DNA from: Sphingomonas prati
Lineage (GTDB): Bacteria; Pseudomonadota; Alphaproteobacteria; Sphingomonadales; Sphingomonadaceae
Assembly (NCBI RefSeq): GCF_014643515.1
Contig: NZ_BMJP01000001.1
Location: 1,488,001-1,552,000 of the forward strand
DNA length: 64,000 nucleotides
Direction of reading: 5' to 3'
Every line of letters starts with the position of its first letter. Within the stretch, counting starts at the first letter, position 1. The notes below the pieces were generated by a model. It did not search any database and was not told the origin of the DNA. It saw only the letters and a program-made list of their open reading frames with translations. Both the position numbers and the translations under genes were made by a program. This document shows positions 50,323-58,883 of this stretch, in pieces.

Positions 50323-51615
50323 CTATCCGGCCGGCGCGACCGCGTGCGAGGACATGCACACCCGGTTCCGCCCGCCGCTCTTGGCCGCATAAAGCCGTTC
50401 GTCCGCCAGCGCGACGAGCCCGTCGACCGACCCCGTCTCGTCCATCGTGGCGCACCCGAAACTCGCGGTGACCTGCAACATGCCATGCGGCGTCCCGACC
50501 ACAAGGGCCGCGATCGCGCATCGCAGTCTCTCCGCCAGCTCCACCGCTTGGGCATGGTCGTATCGCGGCAGGAGGACGCCGAACTCCTCCCCACCCAACC
50601 GCGCGAAGATGCCGCCCGGCGGCATCAGCGCCGTGCAGACCTCGGTGATCCGGCACAGCAGCGTATCGCCGATCGGATGCCCATAGCTGTCGTTGACGGC
50701 CTTGAAATGATCCAGGTCGAGCACGACCAGCGACAGCGGCTGGCGCAATTCGCGCCAATGGACATGCTCGCGCGCCATCGTCTGGCCGAAATGCCGTCGG
50801 TTGGACGCGCCGGTCAGGTGGTCGCAACTCAGCAACCGGTGCAGGTCCGTCGCGGCGGCATCGCGCTGCGGTACATCGCGCAGCACGACGGAGAATCGAC
50901 CGCCCGGTGCCCCGCCGCCTTCGGACACCACCACCAGCCGCTGGCACCAGTAGAGATCGCCATCCGCCCGCTTCTGCCACCCTTCCTGCAGATGCCAGCC
51001 GTCCCGCGCCGCGATCACCAGCTGTTCGTCGAGCCGTAGTTCGCCGCTCGGGGCATCGGTCGTCAGGATATCGGCAAGGTTATGGCCCGTAACATCGATA
51101 TGATCATACCCCGTCAGCCGGGTGAAACACGGCGTCGCCGAAGCGATGGCACCATCGAATGCGATCGTCAGCGGGGCATAGCCGTTGACGCCGTCCAGCA
51201 ACGTCGAAAACCATGTGTCCACCTCACGCAGGCGCCGTTCCTGGAACACCTGCTGGCTGACGTCGGTCAGCGTGGCGATCAGCCGATCCGGGCCGATCCG
51301 CACCAGCGAGCACGCCAGCACCTTCGGGACCTTGTCCCCCCGCCCGGGGCCCAGTTCCACGAAGATGCGGTGCCCGTCGCAGATCCGGCCGGTTCGCGCG
51401 GTGAAAGACGCGACCATGCTGCGCAGTTCGGGTGCATGTTGTTCCAGCGCGGAAAACAGGTTGCAGACATCGCGCGATCCGGCGAGCGGCATCAGGTGCT
51501 GCATCGCGTGCGGGTTCATCACCGCGATCGCGCCGCTGGTATCGCACTCGATCAACCCGACGGGACAAGCGTAGAGAAACTCCAGAAGCTGCTCCTCGCT
51601 CGACCCATCGGCCAT
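50323..51615 (-). CDS. PAS-GGDEF diguanylate cyclase downstream of a PYP-like gene
   Basis: A 430-residue soluble protein. Residues about 1-130 and 130-260 form two PAS-like domains (LYACPVGLIECDTSGAIAVM; FDGAIASATPCFTRLTGYDH), followed by a diguanylate cyclase: LSLVVLDLDHFKAVNDSYGH for Mg/GTP binding, active site GGEEF (residues 341-345) and SFGCATM. The inhibitory I-site RxxD is absent (PPGG is there instead), so product feedback is probably lacking. It starts 9 bases after the stop of the PYP homologue, so it is probably in the same operon. No transmembrane segment. It makes c-di-GMP. Confidence 0.9.
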   Translation of the reverse strand: MADGSSEEQLLEFLYACPVGLIECDTSGAIAVMNPHAMQHLMPLAGSRDVCNLFSALEQHAPELRSMVASFTARTGRICDGHRIFVELGPGRGDKVPKVLACSLVRIGPDRLIATLTDVSQQVFQERRLREVDTWFSTLLDGVNGYAPLTIAFDGAIASATPCFTRLTGYDHIDVTGHNLADILTTDAPSGELRLDEQLVIAARDGWHLQEGWQKRADGDLYWCQRLVVVSEGGGAPGGRFSVVLRDVPQRDAAATDLHRLLSCDHLTGASNRRHFGQTMAREHVHWRELRQPLSLVVLDLDHFKAVNDSYGHPIGDTLLCRITEVCTALMPPGGIFARLGGEEFGVLLPRYDHAQAVELAERLRCAIAALVVGTPHGMLQVTASFGCATMDETGSVDGLVALADERLYAAKSGGRNRVCMSSHAVAPAG

Positions 51616-51624
51616 GCCGGGCGC

Positions 51625-51978
51625 CTAGCGTTCGATCAACAGGTAGCGCCGTGCGATTTCGGGCGTGGCGAGCAGGCGAAGTCGCACCTTGGTCGGCCGC
51701 ATCCGCAACGTCAGGACGTAGGGCACGATATCGTCGAGCTCCGGCTCGTCCTCGAACCGTTGCGCCACCATGAAATTGTTCATGCACTGTGCGATGATGT
51801 CGAAGAACGGTACCCCGATGACCGTCGCGGGGTCCAGCCCCGACTGCCGCGCCTCGGTGGCATTGTACGTCTCCACGACGGTGTCCGCCTTGAAACCGAC
51901 GACGCCGAACGGCAACGCATCGCACTCCGACGGCTCCATCCCGTCCAGGTCGCGCACGTTGATTGTTTCAAAACTCAT
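51625..51978 (-). CDS. photoactive yellow protein (PYP) homologue, blue-light PAS sensor
   Basis: A 117-residue PAS protein. Its core (residues 38-65) aligns over 28 residues without gaps to PYP: Tyr38, Glu42 and Cys65 stand where PYP has Tyr42, Glu46 and Cys69, the last being the p-coumaroyl attachment site. Segments ETYNATE, VIGVPFFDIIAQC and LRMRPTKVRLRL match PYP; Met93 equals PYP Met100. PYP Arg52 is replaced by Leu48 and Thr50 by Ser46. ATG 51978 has GGGGGGA about 9 bases upstream. It is the first gene of an operon with the diguanylate cyclase. No tyrosine ammonia-lyase or coumaroyl-CoA ligase is in the window. Confidence 0.8.
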   Translation of the reverse strand: MSFETINVRDLDGMEPSECDALPFGVVGFKADTVVETYNATEARQSGLDPATVIGVPFFDIIAQCMNNFMVAQRFEDEPELDDIVPYVLTLRMRPTKVRLRLLATPEIARRYLLIER

Positions 51979-52179
51979 GGACGCCAGTCCCCCCAAATTA
52001 CCACACTCCGACATGCGTCGATCACCCGCCTGCGCCCGTCGCGCGGTCCGCCGGATGCCGGCCCGGTCGCACGCACGGGCGGCGACGGGCGGCCGTCACC
52101 GCACCATCGCCGCCCGGATCAAACCGACCGCGCCGGTCCGGAGGCCGACCGTCGTTCCCGACGATCGACCCCCAAAGGC

Positions 52180-53034
52180 TCAACCGATCTGCTGCGTCTG
52201 CGCGCCGCTGTCGGGCCGCGCCGGACCCAGGTTCGGCGTGTCACCCAGCGGTTCGTTGCGGAACACGGTGAACTCGCCCTTGCCGTCGATCGACGGACCG
52301 CCGGTCCAGCGGCCCTCCGATGCCACGCCGTCGGCGCTGGTCACGTAGAAATTGTAGTTGTTCTGCTGGTCTTCCTCGCTTTGCGGGAAGGAATTCGGGA
52401 TCGGCAGCGTACCGGCCGCACCGCCCAGTTCCTCCAGCACCGCCAGCCACTGCTGCTGATGCATCGTGTCGCGCGCGATCATGTAATGCAGCATCTTCTT
52501 CATGCCGGCATCCTCGGTCGCGTTGAACAACCGCACCGCCAGCACGCGACCGGTGGCTTCGGCCGCGACGTTGCAATGCATGTCCGCAGCGATGTTCCCG
52601 CTGGCATAGATGTGGCTCATGTTGAACGGCACGCCGTCCGAATCCATCGGCATCGCCGCCATTCCGGCCGAGAGCAGGTTCTTGTGGATCATGCCCTCGA
52701 TCGCGTGGCGACCGTTGGTCCCGCCCATCACGGCACCGACGATGCTGTCTGCGGCACCGTCTTCCTGCAGCGACGTCGGTGCCTTGCTCAGGTTCATCGC
52801 CACCGCGGTCGCGAGCATCTCGATATGGCCGATTTCCTCGGTCGCGGTGTGCAGCAGCATGTCGCGATACTTCGGGGTCGGCGCGCGGTTGCCCCACGCC
52901 TGGAAAAAATACTGCATACAAACGCGGATTTCGCCTTCGACGCCACCGATCGCCTGCTGCAGCATCGTTGCGAACGCCGGATCCGGCTTTTCGACGGTAA
53001 CGGGATATTGGAGGCGGCTGTCATGGTAGTACAT
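52180..53034 (-). CDS. manganese catalase
   Basis: A 284-residue ferritin-like dimanganese catalase that breaks down H2O2. Metal ligands fall in GGVEGEIRVCMQYFF, TATEEIGHIEML, AAEATGRVLAVRL and ARDTMHQQQWLAVLEEL. The length fits Mn catalases. ATG 53034 has AAGGAGAC upstream. It is divergent from the soluble histidine kinase at 53265, with 230 bases between. In alphaproteobacteria this gene type is often under general stress (EcfG) control, but no GGAAC-N16-17-GTT site was found in the upstream gap. Confidence 0.9.
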   Translation of the reverse strand: MYYHDSRLQYPVTVEKPDPAFATMLQQAIGGVEGEIRVCMQYFFQAWGNRAPTPKYRDMLLHTATEEIGHIEMLATAVAMNLSKAPTSLQEDGAADSIVGAVMGGTNGRHAIEGMIHKNLLSAGMAAMPMDSDGVPFNMSHIYASGNIAADMHCNVAAEATGRVLAVRLFNATEDAGMKKMLHYMIARDTMHQQQWLAVLEELGGAAGTLPIPNSFPQSEEDQQNNYNFYVTSADGVASEGRWTGGPSIDGKGEFTVFRNEPLGDTPNLGPARPDSGAQTQQIG

Positions 53035-53264
53035 ATCGGTCTCCTTGCCAGACAACCGATTCCTAACCCGGCGGGATCATGATATTCTTGATGCAGGATA
53101 ATAGTGCGTCGTAAAAGTCGAGCCCAATGAAGACATATGATCCGGGTTTGTTACCTGGGCTAAATTTGGCGCCTTTATATGCGAGTCCATCGGTTATATT
53201 AACCCCGGACAAGATTGCGTGGTTGCCGTCATGTTAGTCGAGATCGACAGCAAGGAGTTGCTCG

Positions 53265-53993
53265 ATGGGACTCGGGGGCATGACGCACTTGAAATCCGAC
53301 ACGCGACCCACGCGAACCGAAGAGCGTTTGCTCGGGCTGTTCAGCGCCGTTCCCGATCGTGTGCCATCCGCTCCCGACGGCACGTCGCGAACCGACCGGG
53401 CGCTCTGGGCCGCGGACGCGTTGCACCGCGCGAACAACCTGACGCAGATGTCCTCGTCGCTGGCCAGCCTCGGCACGGGAAAGCGGTTCGGGCCGGTCGC
53501 CGACGATCATGTCGGCCGCGCCCGCGCCCTGTCGCGCGCCTATGCGGAGCTTGGCACGGTCGACGGCTCCGGCCTTCGCGTCCCCTGCGCGCCGCTGCTC
53601 GTCGCGATCGTCGAGCGGCTCGTGGCATTGTTCGGCGAGGCGCGCTCCATCCACGTCCGATTGCTGGTGGAACCAGTCGCCCTGCCACATGACCAGCGCC
53701 GCGCGCTCACGCTCATCGCCAGCGAACTGGTGATCAACGCGCTGAAATACGCTTTCCCGAACGCGGCATCCGGTACGATCGACGTGTCGCTTCGTCAGCG
53801 CGGACCGGACATCCTGCTGTCCGTCGCCGACGACGGCTGCGGCATGCCCGCCGACCACGCGCAAAGCCGCGGCCAGGGCACGGGCCTCATGGCGCGGCTC
53901 TGCGCCCTGCTGAACGCCGCGATGCAGTGCGACACCGGGCCGGGCGGATCGACGATCGTCATTTCGGTACCGCAAATCGCGGGTGCGCAATGA
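53265..53993 (+). CDS. soluble HWE/HisKA_2-type sensor histidine kinase
   Basis: A 242-residue kinase with no membrane segment or recognisable input domain. ADALHRANNLTQMSSSL carries the likely phospho-acceptor His54, as in HisKA_2. ELVINALKYAFP is the N box, DDGCGMPADH the G1 box and GQGTGLMARL the G2 box. Such short cytoplasmic kinases often feed general-stress PhyR, but no PhyR is nearby. ATG 53265 follows AAGGAG. It is divergent from Mn catalase, so joint stress control is possible (inference). Confidence 0.8.
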   Translation: MGLGGMTHLKSDTRPTRTEERLLGLFSAVPDRVPSAPDGTSRTDRALWAADALHRANNLTQMSSSLASLGTGKRFGPVADDHVGRARALSRAYAELGTVDGSGLRVPCAPLLVAIVERLVALFGEARSIHVRLLVEPVALPHDQRRALTLIASELVINALKYAFPNAASGTIDVSLRQRGPDILLSVADDGCGMPADHAQSRGQGTGLMARLCALLNAAMQCDTGPGGSTIVISVPQIAGAQ

Positions 53994-54333
53994 ATCGGTC
54001 GATGGCGCCCTGCCACGATTTCACGGAACATCATGTAATAATGCCTGAAATTTCCAGAGCGAAGCATTGGCGCGGTTCCCGGCCTTGAACAGCCTCCCGG
54101 TCCGGCTGCCCCCTGCTCGGTAAAAGCTTCAAAAAAAGTATTGCGGGTCAATATTTGGATAATGACGTAACGTCATTATGACATGTTCGTGCAATTCATG
54201 ATAACGTTTTGATAATCTTTGCCTTACATCGGAAAAATAATATTGCATAACTGCAATAGGGTTCAGTAGAAATTTGAGCGCGAATTGACATTAATGCCTT
54301 GAAGATGGGAGAATTTTTTCGTAAGACGGCGAC
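53994..54333. other. 340-base non-coding region, AT-rich, with a palindrome
   Basis: I see no gene here. The right half (54120-54333) is clearly more AT-rich than the surroundings, with A-runs, and contains the perfect palindrome at 54159-54179. It probably holds the promoter and operator of the Crp/Fnr gene at 54334. Confidence 0.6.
54159..54179. promoter_or_regulatory. perfect 21-bp palindrome, operator candidate
   Basis: ATAATGACG-TAA-CGTCATTAT: 9-bp arms around TAA, exact. It lies 154 bases before the ATG of the Crp/Fnr gene. It does not match a TTGAT-N4-ATCAA FNR box. Which factor binds it is unknown; the encoded regulator itself is a candidate. Confidence 0.55.
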
Positions 54334-55071
54334 ATGACCGATGTTGATGCCAGTGCGTTCATCCGAAAACTTTCTGGATACGGCGCCTTGTCCAGCGAAG
54401 AACTTGAGATACTCAAGGGCGCTTGCGGAAATGTGCGGAAAATCTCCGCGCGTCAGGAACTGGCGCAGGAGGGAGATCGGCCGGAAACCGTCTTCCTGAT
54501 GCTCGAAGGTTGGGCGATGCGCTACACGGTCATGCCGGAAGGCGGGCGGCAGGTCCTCGCCTTCCTGATGCCCGGCGACTTCTGCAATTTTCACGTCACG
54601 CTGCTCGCTGAAATGGATCACAGTATCAGCGCCATTACGCCGGGGCTGGTCGCCGCGATCCCCCGCGCCCAGGTCACCCGGTTGTGCGAAAGCACGCAGA
54701 ACCTGCAACGCGCCTTCTGGTGGTCGCAACTCGTTGACGAAGGCGTGCTGCGTTCCTGGATATCCAGTCTCGGGCGCCGCAACAGCCACGAACGCGTCGC
54801 GCACCTCATGTGCGAACTCTACGTCCGCGCACACAATATCGGCCTCACGCGGCAGGACGGCAGCTGCGAGATGCCGGTGTCGCAGCTTGTGCTGGCCGAC
54901 GCGCTCGGCCTCACCCCGGTCCACGTCAACCGTGTGTTCCGCCAACTGCGGCTCGACAATGTCCTGACGATCGGGCGCGGGCGGCTGATCGTCAACGACA
55001 TCGACAAGCTTGTCCGGATCGCGGGGTTCCAGGGCAACTACCTGCACCGCAGGCTTCGCGCTGCCGCATAA
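54334..55071 (+). CDS. Crp/Fnr-family transcriptional regulator
   Basis: A 245-residue regulator with a cyclic-nucleotide-binding-like beta-roll (ELAQEGDRPETVFLMLEGWA, FLMPGDFCNF) and a winged HTH, with recognition helix LTPVHVNRVFRQLR. It lacks the N-terminal Cys cluster of FNR, so it is probably not an oxygen-sensing Fe-S protein. His-Val-Asn-Arg in the recognition helix differs from the Glu-X2-(S/T)-Arg of FNR and the Arg-Glu of CRP. It is paralogous to the gene at 55094 and convergent with it. Targets are unknown. Confidence 0.85.
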   Translation: MTDVDASAFIRKLSGYGALSSEELEILKGACGNVRKISARQELAQEGDRPETVFLMLEGWAMRYTVMPEGGRQVLAFLMPGDFCNFHVTLLAEMDHSISAITPGLVAAIPRAQVTRLCESTQNLQRAFWWSQLVDEGVLRSWISSLGRRNSHERVAHLMCELYVRAHNIGLTRQDGSCEMPVSQLVLADALGLTPVHVNRVFRQLRLDNVLTIGRGRLIVNDIDKLVRIAGFQGNYLHRRLRAAA

Positions 55072-55093
55072 ATCGACGCCGCGCCGCTCGGCG

Positions 55094-55816
55094 TCAGGCG
55101 ATCTGGCGCAGGCGGCGGTGCAGGTAATTCTCGTCGAAGCCTGCGATCTGCGCCAGCATCACGGGATCCTGGATCACCATTGTCCCGCGGCGGATCTCCA
55201 TCGCCGCGCGCGACCGCAGATCCTTCAGCACGCGGTTGATGTGGACGGGGGTCATGCCCAACGCGTCGGCCAGCATGATCTGCGACAGCGGCAGCTCGAA
55301 CCCCTCACCGTCGATCAGCCCGATCCGGCTCGCCCTTAAATAGAGTTCGCACATCAGATGCGCGACGCGCTCGATGCTGGTGCGCCGCCCCATGCTGACG
55401 ATCCACGCGCGCAGCGTCCCCTCGTCGGTCAGCTGCGCACGGTACATCGCGCGCCGGATGTTCCGGTGGCGGTCCATCAGGTCGTCCAGCACGCCGTTGG
55501 CGATCGTCGCGATCCGCGCCGCCTTCACTGTCTGTATGCTGTGATCCATTTCCGCCAGCGTGCCGACATGCAGATCGCACGCATCGCCCGGCAGTAGGAA
55601 CGCGACGATCTGCCGCGTCCCGTTGGGCAGTATCTTGTAACGCTGCGCCCAGCCGTCGAGCACGACGAACAGCGGACCCGGCCGGTCCCCTTCGCGGATC
55701 AGGTCGGTCCGTGCGGCAACCTTCCGTGCCGACTTCGTGACATTTTCCAGCGCAACGATATCCTCGTCGGCAAGCGGACCGAAACCCTTCAATTTTTGGA
55801 TGAAATGGTTCGACAC
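55094..55816 (-). CDS. Crp/Fnr-family transcriptional regulator, paralogue
   Basis: A 240-residue regulator, about 40-45% similar by eye to the gene at 54334, with the same recognition helix pattern MTPVHINRVLKDLR. The sensor fold includes LIREGDRPGPLFVVLDGWAQ and AFLLPGDACDLHVGTLAEMDHS. No FNR-type cysteine cluster. The start is GTG 55816, with AAGGGG upstream. The 174 bases before it are AT-rich and contain the inverted repeat at 55849. Confidence 0.85.
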   Translation of the reverse strand: MSNHFIQKLKGFGPLADEDIVALENVTKSARKVAARTDLIREGDRPGPLFVVLDGWAQRYKILPNGTRQIVAFLLPGDACDLHVGTLAEMDHSIQTVKAARIATIANGVLDDLMDRHRNIRRAMYRAQLTDEGTLRAWIVSMGRRTSIERVAHLMCELYLRASRIGLIDGEGFELPLSQIMLADALGMTPVHINRVLKDLRSRAAMEIRRGTMVIQDPVMLAQIAGFDENYLHRRLRQIA

Positions 55817-55848
55817 CGGCCCCTTGTAGTCAGAGATGTACTTGAGCG

Positions 55849-55865
55849 ATATTGCCTTACAATAT
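55849..55865. promoter_or_regulatory. inverted repeat ATATTG-N5-CAATAT
   Basis: Six-base perfect arms with a 5-base spacer, 33 bases before the GTG of the Crp/Fnr paralogue on the minus strand. Its size is near that of a Crp/Fnr-family half-site pair, but the sequence does not match FNR or CRP consensus. Autoregulation is possible. Confidence 0.4.
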
Positions 55866-55990
55866 TATCATATTTTAAGCTCGGATGATAAGTTTCCTGT
55901 ATTGAGGGCCGTGAGTTCGGCACCGTCACGTCGCTGACATGCCGGACCGCTTGACGGATATTCCTCCGCCCTGAACGAAAAGACGCTCAG

Positions 55991-56263
55991 ATGACCGGCA
56001 CCAATACCCTTCCTTCTCCCGATGCGAATCTCGGACAGTCCGCCTTGCTGCTCGTCGAAAGCCTGATCCACGCGCTGGTCGAACGCGCCGTCCTGCCACT
56101 GGACGAGGCGATCGAGATCGCGCTCACCGCCTGCGACGTGCTGCACGGTGCCAACCTGGAAATCGGGTTGGACGAGGCGGAATGCGCGCGGTCCGCCGCG
56201 CCGCTGAAGGCGATCCACGCGAGCCTGCAAGTCGATAAAAATCCAGCCCGCACACAGGCTTAA
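55991..56263 (+). CDS. small hypothetical protein
   Basis: A 90-residue soluble protein rich in Leu and Ala; LLLVESLIHALVERAVLPLDEAIEIAL forms an amphipathic helix and two further helices follow. The sequence looks like a small helical bundle of a type common in sphingomonads near Crp/Fnr genes. No function can be given. It is divergent from the Crp/Fnr paralogue with 174 bases between. Confidence 0.6.
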   Translation: MTGTNTLPSPDANLGQSALLLVESLIHALVERAVLPLDEAIEIALTACDVLHGANLEIGLDEAECARSAAPLKAIHASLQVDKNPARTQA

Positions 56264-56352
56264 CATCGTATAATGTGGATCGCCCCCCGTCGGGTATCAG
56301 CATTCTTCGGTGCGAAGTCCGCGCCCGCAGAACATATCCGGAGGGGTCGCAA

Positions 56353-56556
56353 ATGCAGACGCACATCCTGGATTGGGGCAATTTGCGGATCGATACCGAC
56401 GGTTCGCTGATCGTCGTGTCGCTTGCCGGCGGAACCTCCTTCTCGCTCGCGCCGCAACAGGCCCTCGAAGTGTCGCAGGCGTTCCATCAGGCCGCGATCG
56501 ACGCCGAAGGCAGCAAGGCCTGGCTGCGGACCGCCGCACGGCCCGGAACCTTCTAG
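56353..56556 (+). CDS. small hypothetical protein
   Basis: A 67-residue protein. The start ATG is preceded by CCGGAGGGG, a strong ribosome binding site. DWGNLRIDTDGSLIVVSLAG reads as beta strands and the C-terminal half as a helix (ALEVSQAFHQAAIDAEG). It is soluble and without motifs. It lies 90 bases after the 90-residue gene and 14 bases before the stop of the convergent GH1-RmlD gene. Function unknown. Confidence 0.65.
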   Translation: MQTHILDWGNLRIDTDGSLIVVSLAGGTSFSLAPQQALEVSQAFHQAAIDAEGSKAWLRTAARPGTF

Positions 56557-56570
56557 CCCGACGATCCGCG

Positions 56571-58742
56571 CTACGCTGCTCGCGCAGTCCTGCGCCGGTG
56601 CCGCTCCACCAACGCACCAATGGTTTCCCCAAGCCCGCCTAGGGAAATCGTCCGCTCGCTTCCAAGCGCGGCATAGGCGGGACGAACCGCCTTCAGCCCG
56701 AGCGTGGCGCCCGGAACCGTCTGCACGAGGTCCGGATCATAGCCCGCGGCTGCCGCGACATGCCTGGCAAACGCCGCCCAGCTGACCGCCGTCTCGCCGG
56801 CCAGATGCCAGATCCCCTCCGCGCCGTCGATGAACAGGTCGAGCGCCGCATCGACCAGCGCGGGCACGGAACTCGGCGTTACGATCTGGTCGCCGGCCGC
56901 TGCGAACGGCCGGTTCGCCGCCAGCGCATCAAGCGCTGCCCAGACGAAATTCTGCGTATCGAATGGTGCAAAGAACGCCGCGGTCCGCACCACCATCCCG
57001 CCGGGCAGCACGGAACACACCTGCTCCATCGCCGCCTTGCTGCTGCCATAGGCGTTCAGTGGCCGCGGCGCATCGGACTCGACATAGGGCCGCGTCGCGC
57101 TGCCATCGAACACCAGATCGCTCGAAAAGGACAGGCACGGGATCCCGCGGCCCGCACAGGCACGGCCAAGCGTGATCGCCGCTTCGGTGTTGATCCGCCG
57201 GCACGCCGCCTCCTCGGTCTCCGCCTCGTCGACCCTCACCCAGCCGGTCGCGTTGACGACGCCCCAGGGGCGGTACGCGTCCAACGCGGCCGCGATCCGG
57301 TCCGGCCGTTCCAGGTCCAGCGCGTCACGGCGCGTCACGACATGGTCGATCCCCCGCGCGACGCAGGCCTGCGCGAACGCCTGCCCCAGCGTGCCGCTCG
57401 CGCCGCAGATCAGCAGCGGCCCGGTCCCGTCCTGCTCCTCCGGCGTGCGCGTCGCCGGCGCGGGGCGGCTCAGCGGCACATGGGTCAGCCGGTCTGGCCG
57501 GCGCCACCAGCCAGGCGCAGCCACCACCGGGTGACGCGCCGCACCGGTCGGCAGTCCGCGCCACAACGTCGCAAGCGCCGTCGACCGCGGCGCTCCTTTT
57601 CCCACGTCGAATACGCCCGGCTCGTACAGGCCCGGCGCGGTCAGCAACTTGTTCCAGTCGTGACTGCCGAGCAGCGCCCATGCCGTCACCGCTTCGATCG
57701 CGATACCCTCTTCGCGTAGCGCGCTGGCGGTGTCCCACGCCTCCGCCACCCAGCGCAGCTGTTCCTCGCGCGTGCAACCATTATGAACTTCGGTCAACGC
57801 GATGGGTGTGCCGTAACGCTGCCACGCCTCACGCAAGACGCCCGCCAGTCCGGCCGGCGGCGGATCGAGCGCGCGCACCGCTTCGGTATCGGCATAGGCG
57901 ATCTGGTCGTTGCTGCCATGCGTATGGACCGGGTAACGCTCGACCCGGTGATCCAGGAACCGGTCGCTGGTCAGATAATGGTTCACCCCCACCACGTCCG
58001 GCGGGCACGGATCGTCCGCGATCGCCCGCAGCCGGTCGCCCAGCCCCATCCGGTCGAGCCGCGCCCACAGCGGATGGTGCGGCGTCACGCGTCCGAACAG
58101 CAGGTCCCAGCCCGCCCAGCGACGCAGATTGTCGAACGCCGCCTGTTGCGCCATCCGGACCGTGGCATAAGTCCGGCCAAGATCGTCGGTCTGGATCAAG
58201 CGCGCCCGGCGGTTGATGCGGCGCACGGCTTTCATCGCCGCCCGCGTCCCATCGACCTGCGTCAGCAGCGCCCGCCAGAATGACCGTTCGTCGCGGTGGT
58301 GCGGATACCAATGGCCGTAAAGCCCCGAAAAGCGCGCCGTCGTCAGGGGCTCGTTGACCGGCGTCCAGTCGACCACCCACGGATAACGCTCGGCAACCTC
58401 GGCCGCAAAGTTTCCCAGCCCCGCGGCAAAGCCGTCGTCGAGCAGGCTCGTATGCGCCGGTCCGCTGCCATGATGGACCAGCCCGACAATCGGGCGGACA
58501 CCGCGCGCGCTCAGCCGGTCCAGCCGCGCGTCACTCCAGCTCCAGTCGGGTTCGGTCCTGTCGGCCGGGCGGACCCGCTCCCACAGAACCGGGAAACGCA
58601 ACGCCGTCAGCCCCAGATCGGCGAACAGATCAATGTCGTCGAGACGATCCTGGTGCCCGCTGCGCCGCATCTGGTCGAGATAATCATCGCCGACCCGGTT
58701 CACCGTACATTCCACCCCGCCCCAAAAGTTCAGTGGTTTCAT
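56571..58742 (-). CDS. fusion protein: glycoside hydrolase family 1-like + dTDP-4-dehydrorhamnose reductase (RmlD)-like
   Basis: A 723-residue two-domain protein. Residues 1-430 are a GH1-like TIM barrel with acid/base Glu in WTPVNEPL and nucleophile-like Glu in ALTEVHNG. Residues 445-720 are an RmlD-type SDR: GASGTLGQAFAQA cofactor loop, DLVFDG and YGSSKAAMEQ (YxxxK). The linker is Pro/Thr-rich. AAGGAG precedes the ATG. It faces the GT-Glf fusion across a 141-base AT-rich gap. The two activities would not usually be joined; they may tailor a deoxysugar-containing polysaccharide. Confidence 0.85.
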   Translation of the reverse strand: MKPLNFWGGVECTVNRVGDDYLDQMRRSGHQDRLDDIDLFADLGLTALRFPVLWERVRPADRTEPDWSWSDARLDRLSARGVRPIVGLVHHGSGPAHTSLLDDGFAAGLGNFAAEVAERYPWVVDWTPVNEPLTTARFSGLYGHWYPHHRDERSFWRALLTQVDGTRAAMKAVRRINRRARLIQTDDLGRTYATVRMAQQAAFDNLRRWAGWDLLFGRVTPHHPLWARLDRMGLGDRLRAIADDPCPPDVVGVNHYLTSDRFLDHRVERYPVHTHGSNDQIAYADTEAVRALDPPPAGLAGVLREAWQRYGTPIALTEVHNGCTREEQLRWVAEAWDTASALREEGIAIEAVTAWALLGSHDWNKLLTAPGLYEPGVFDVGKGAPRSTALATLWRGLPTGAARHPVVAAPGWWRRPDRLTHVPLSRPAPATRTPEEQDGTGPLLICGASGTLGQAFAQACVARGIDHVVTRRDALDLERPDRIAAALDAYRPWGVVNATGWVRVDEAETEEAACRRINTEAAITLGRACAGRGIPCLSFSSDLVFDGSATRPYVESDAPRPLNAYGSSKAAMEQVCSVLPGGMVVRTAAFFAPFDTQNFVWAALDALAANRPFAAAGDQIVTPSSVPALVDAALDLFIDGAEGIWHLAGETAVSWAAFARHVAAAAGYDPDLVQTVPGATLGLKAVRPAYAALGSERTISLGGLGETIGALVERHRRRTARAA

Positions 58743-58883
58743 CGGTGGTCTCCTTCCAGATCAAACAGCTCATGCCTGTCGTCGTTCCGGCTGTAATCTT
58801 GATCTAGATTGTTATTGTTCGATTTACTGGAACTAACACTATTAGGTGCCGTTCATTCTATCTATAATCAAAAAGGGATTAGC

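Noticed and set aside
53035-53264. EcfG general-stress promoter for Mn catalase
   Set aside because: No GGAAC-N16-17-GTT pattern on the minus strand in the intergenic gap; only GGAAT was seen.
54180-54240. FNR/FixK box near TTGATAATC
   Set aside because: The second half-site ATCAA is absent, so there is no TTGAT-N4-ATCAA.
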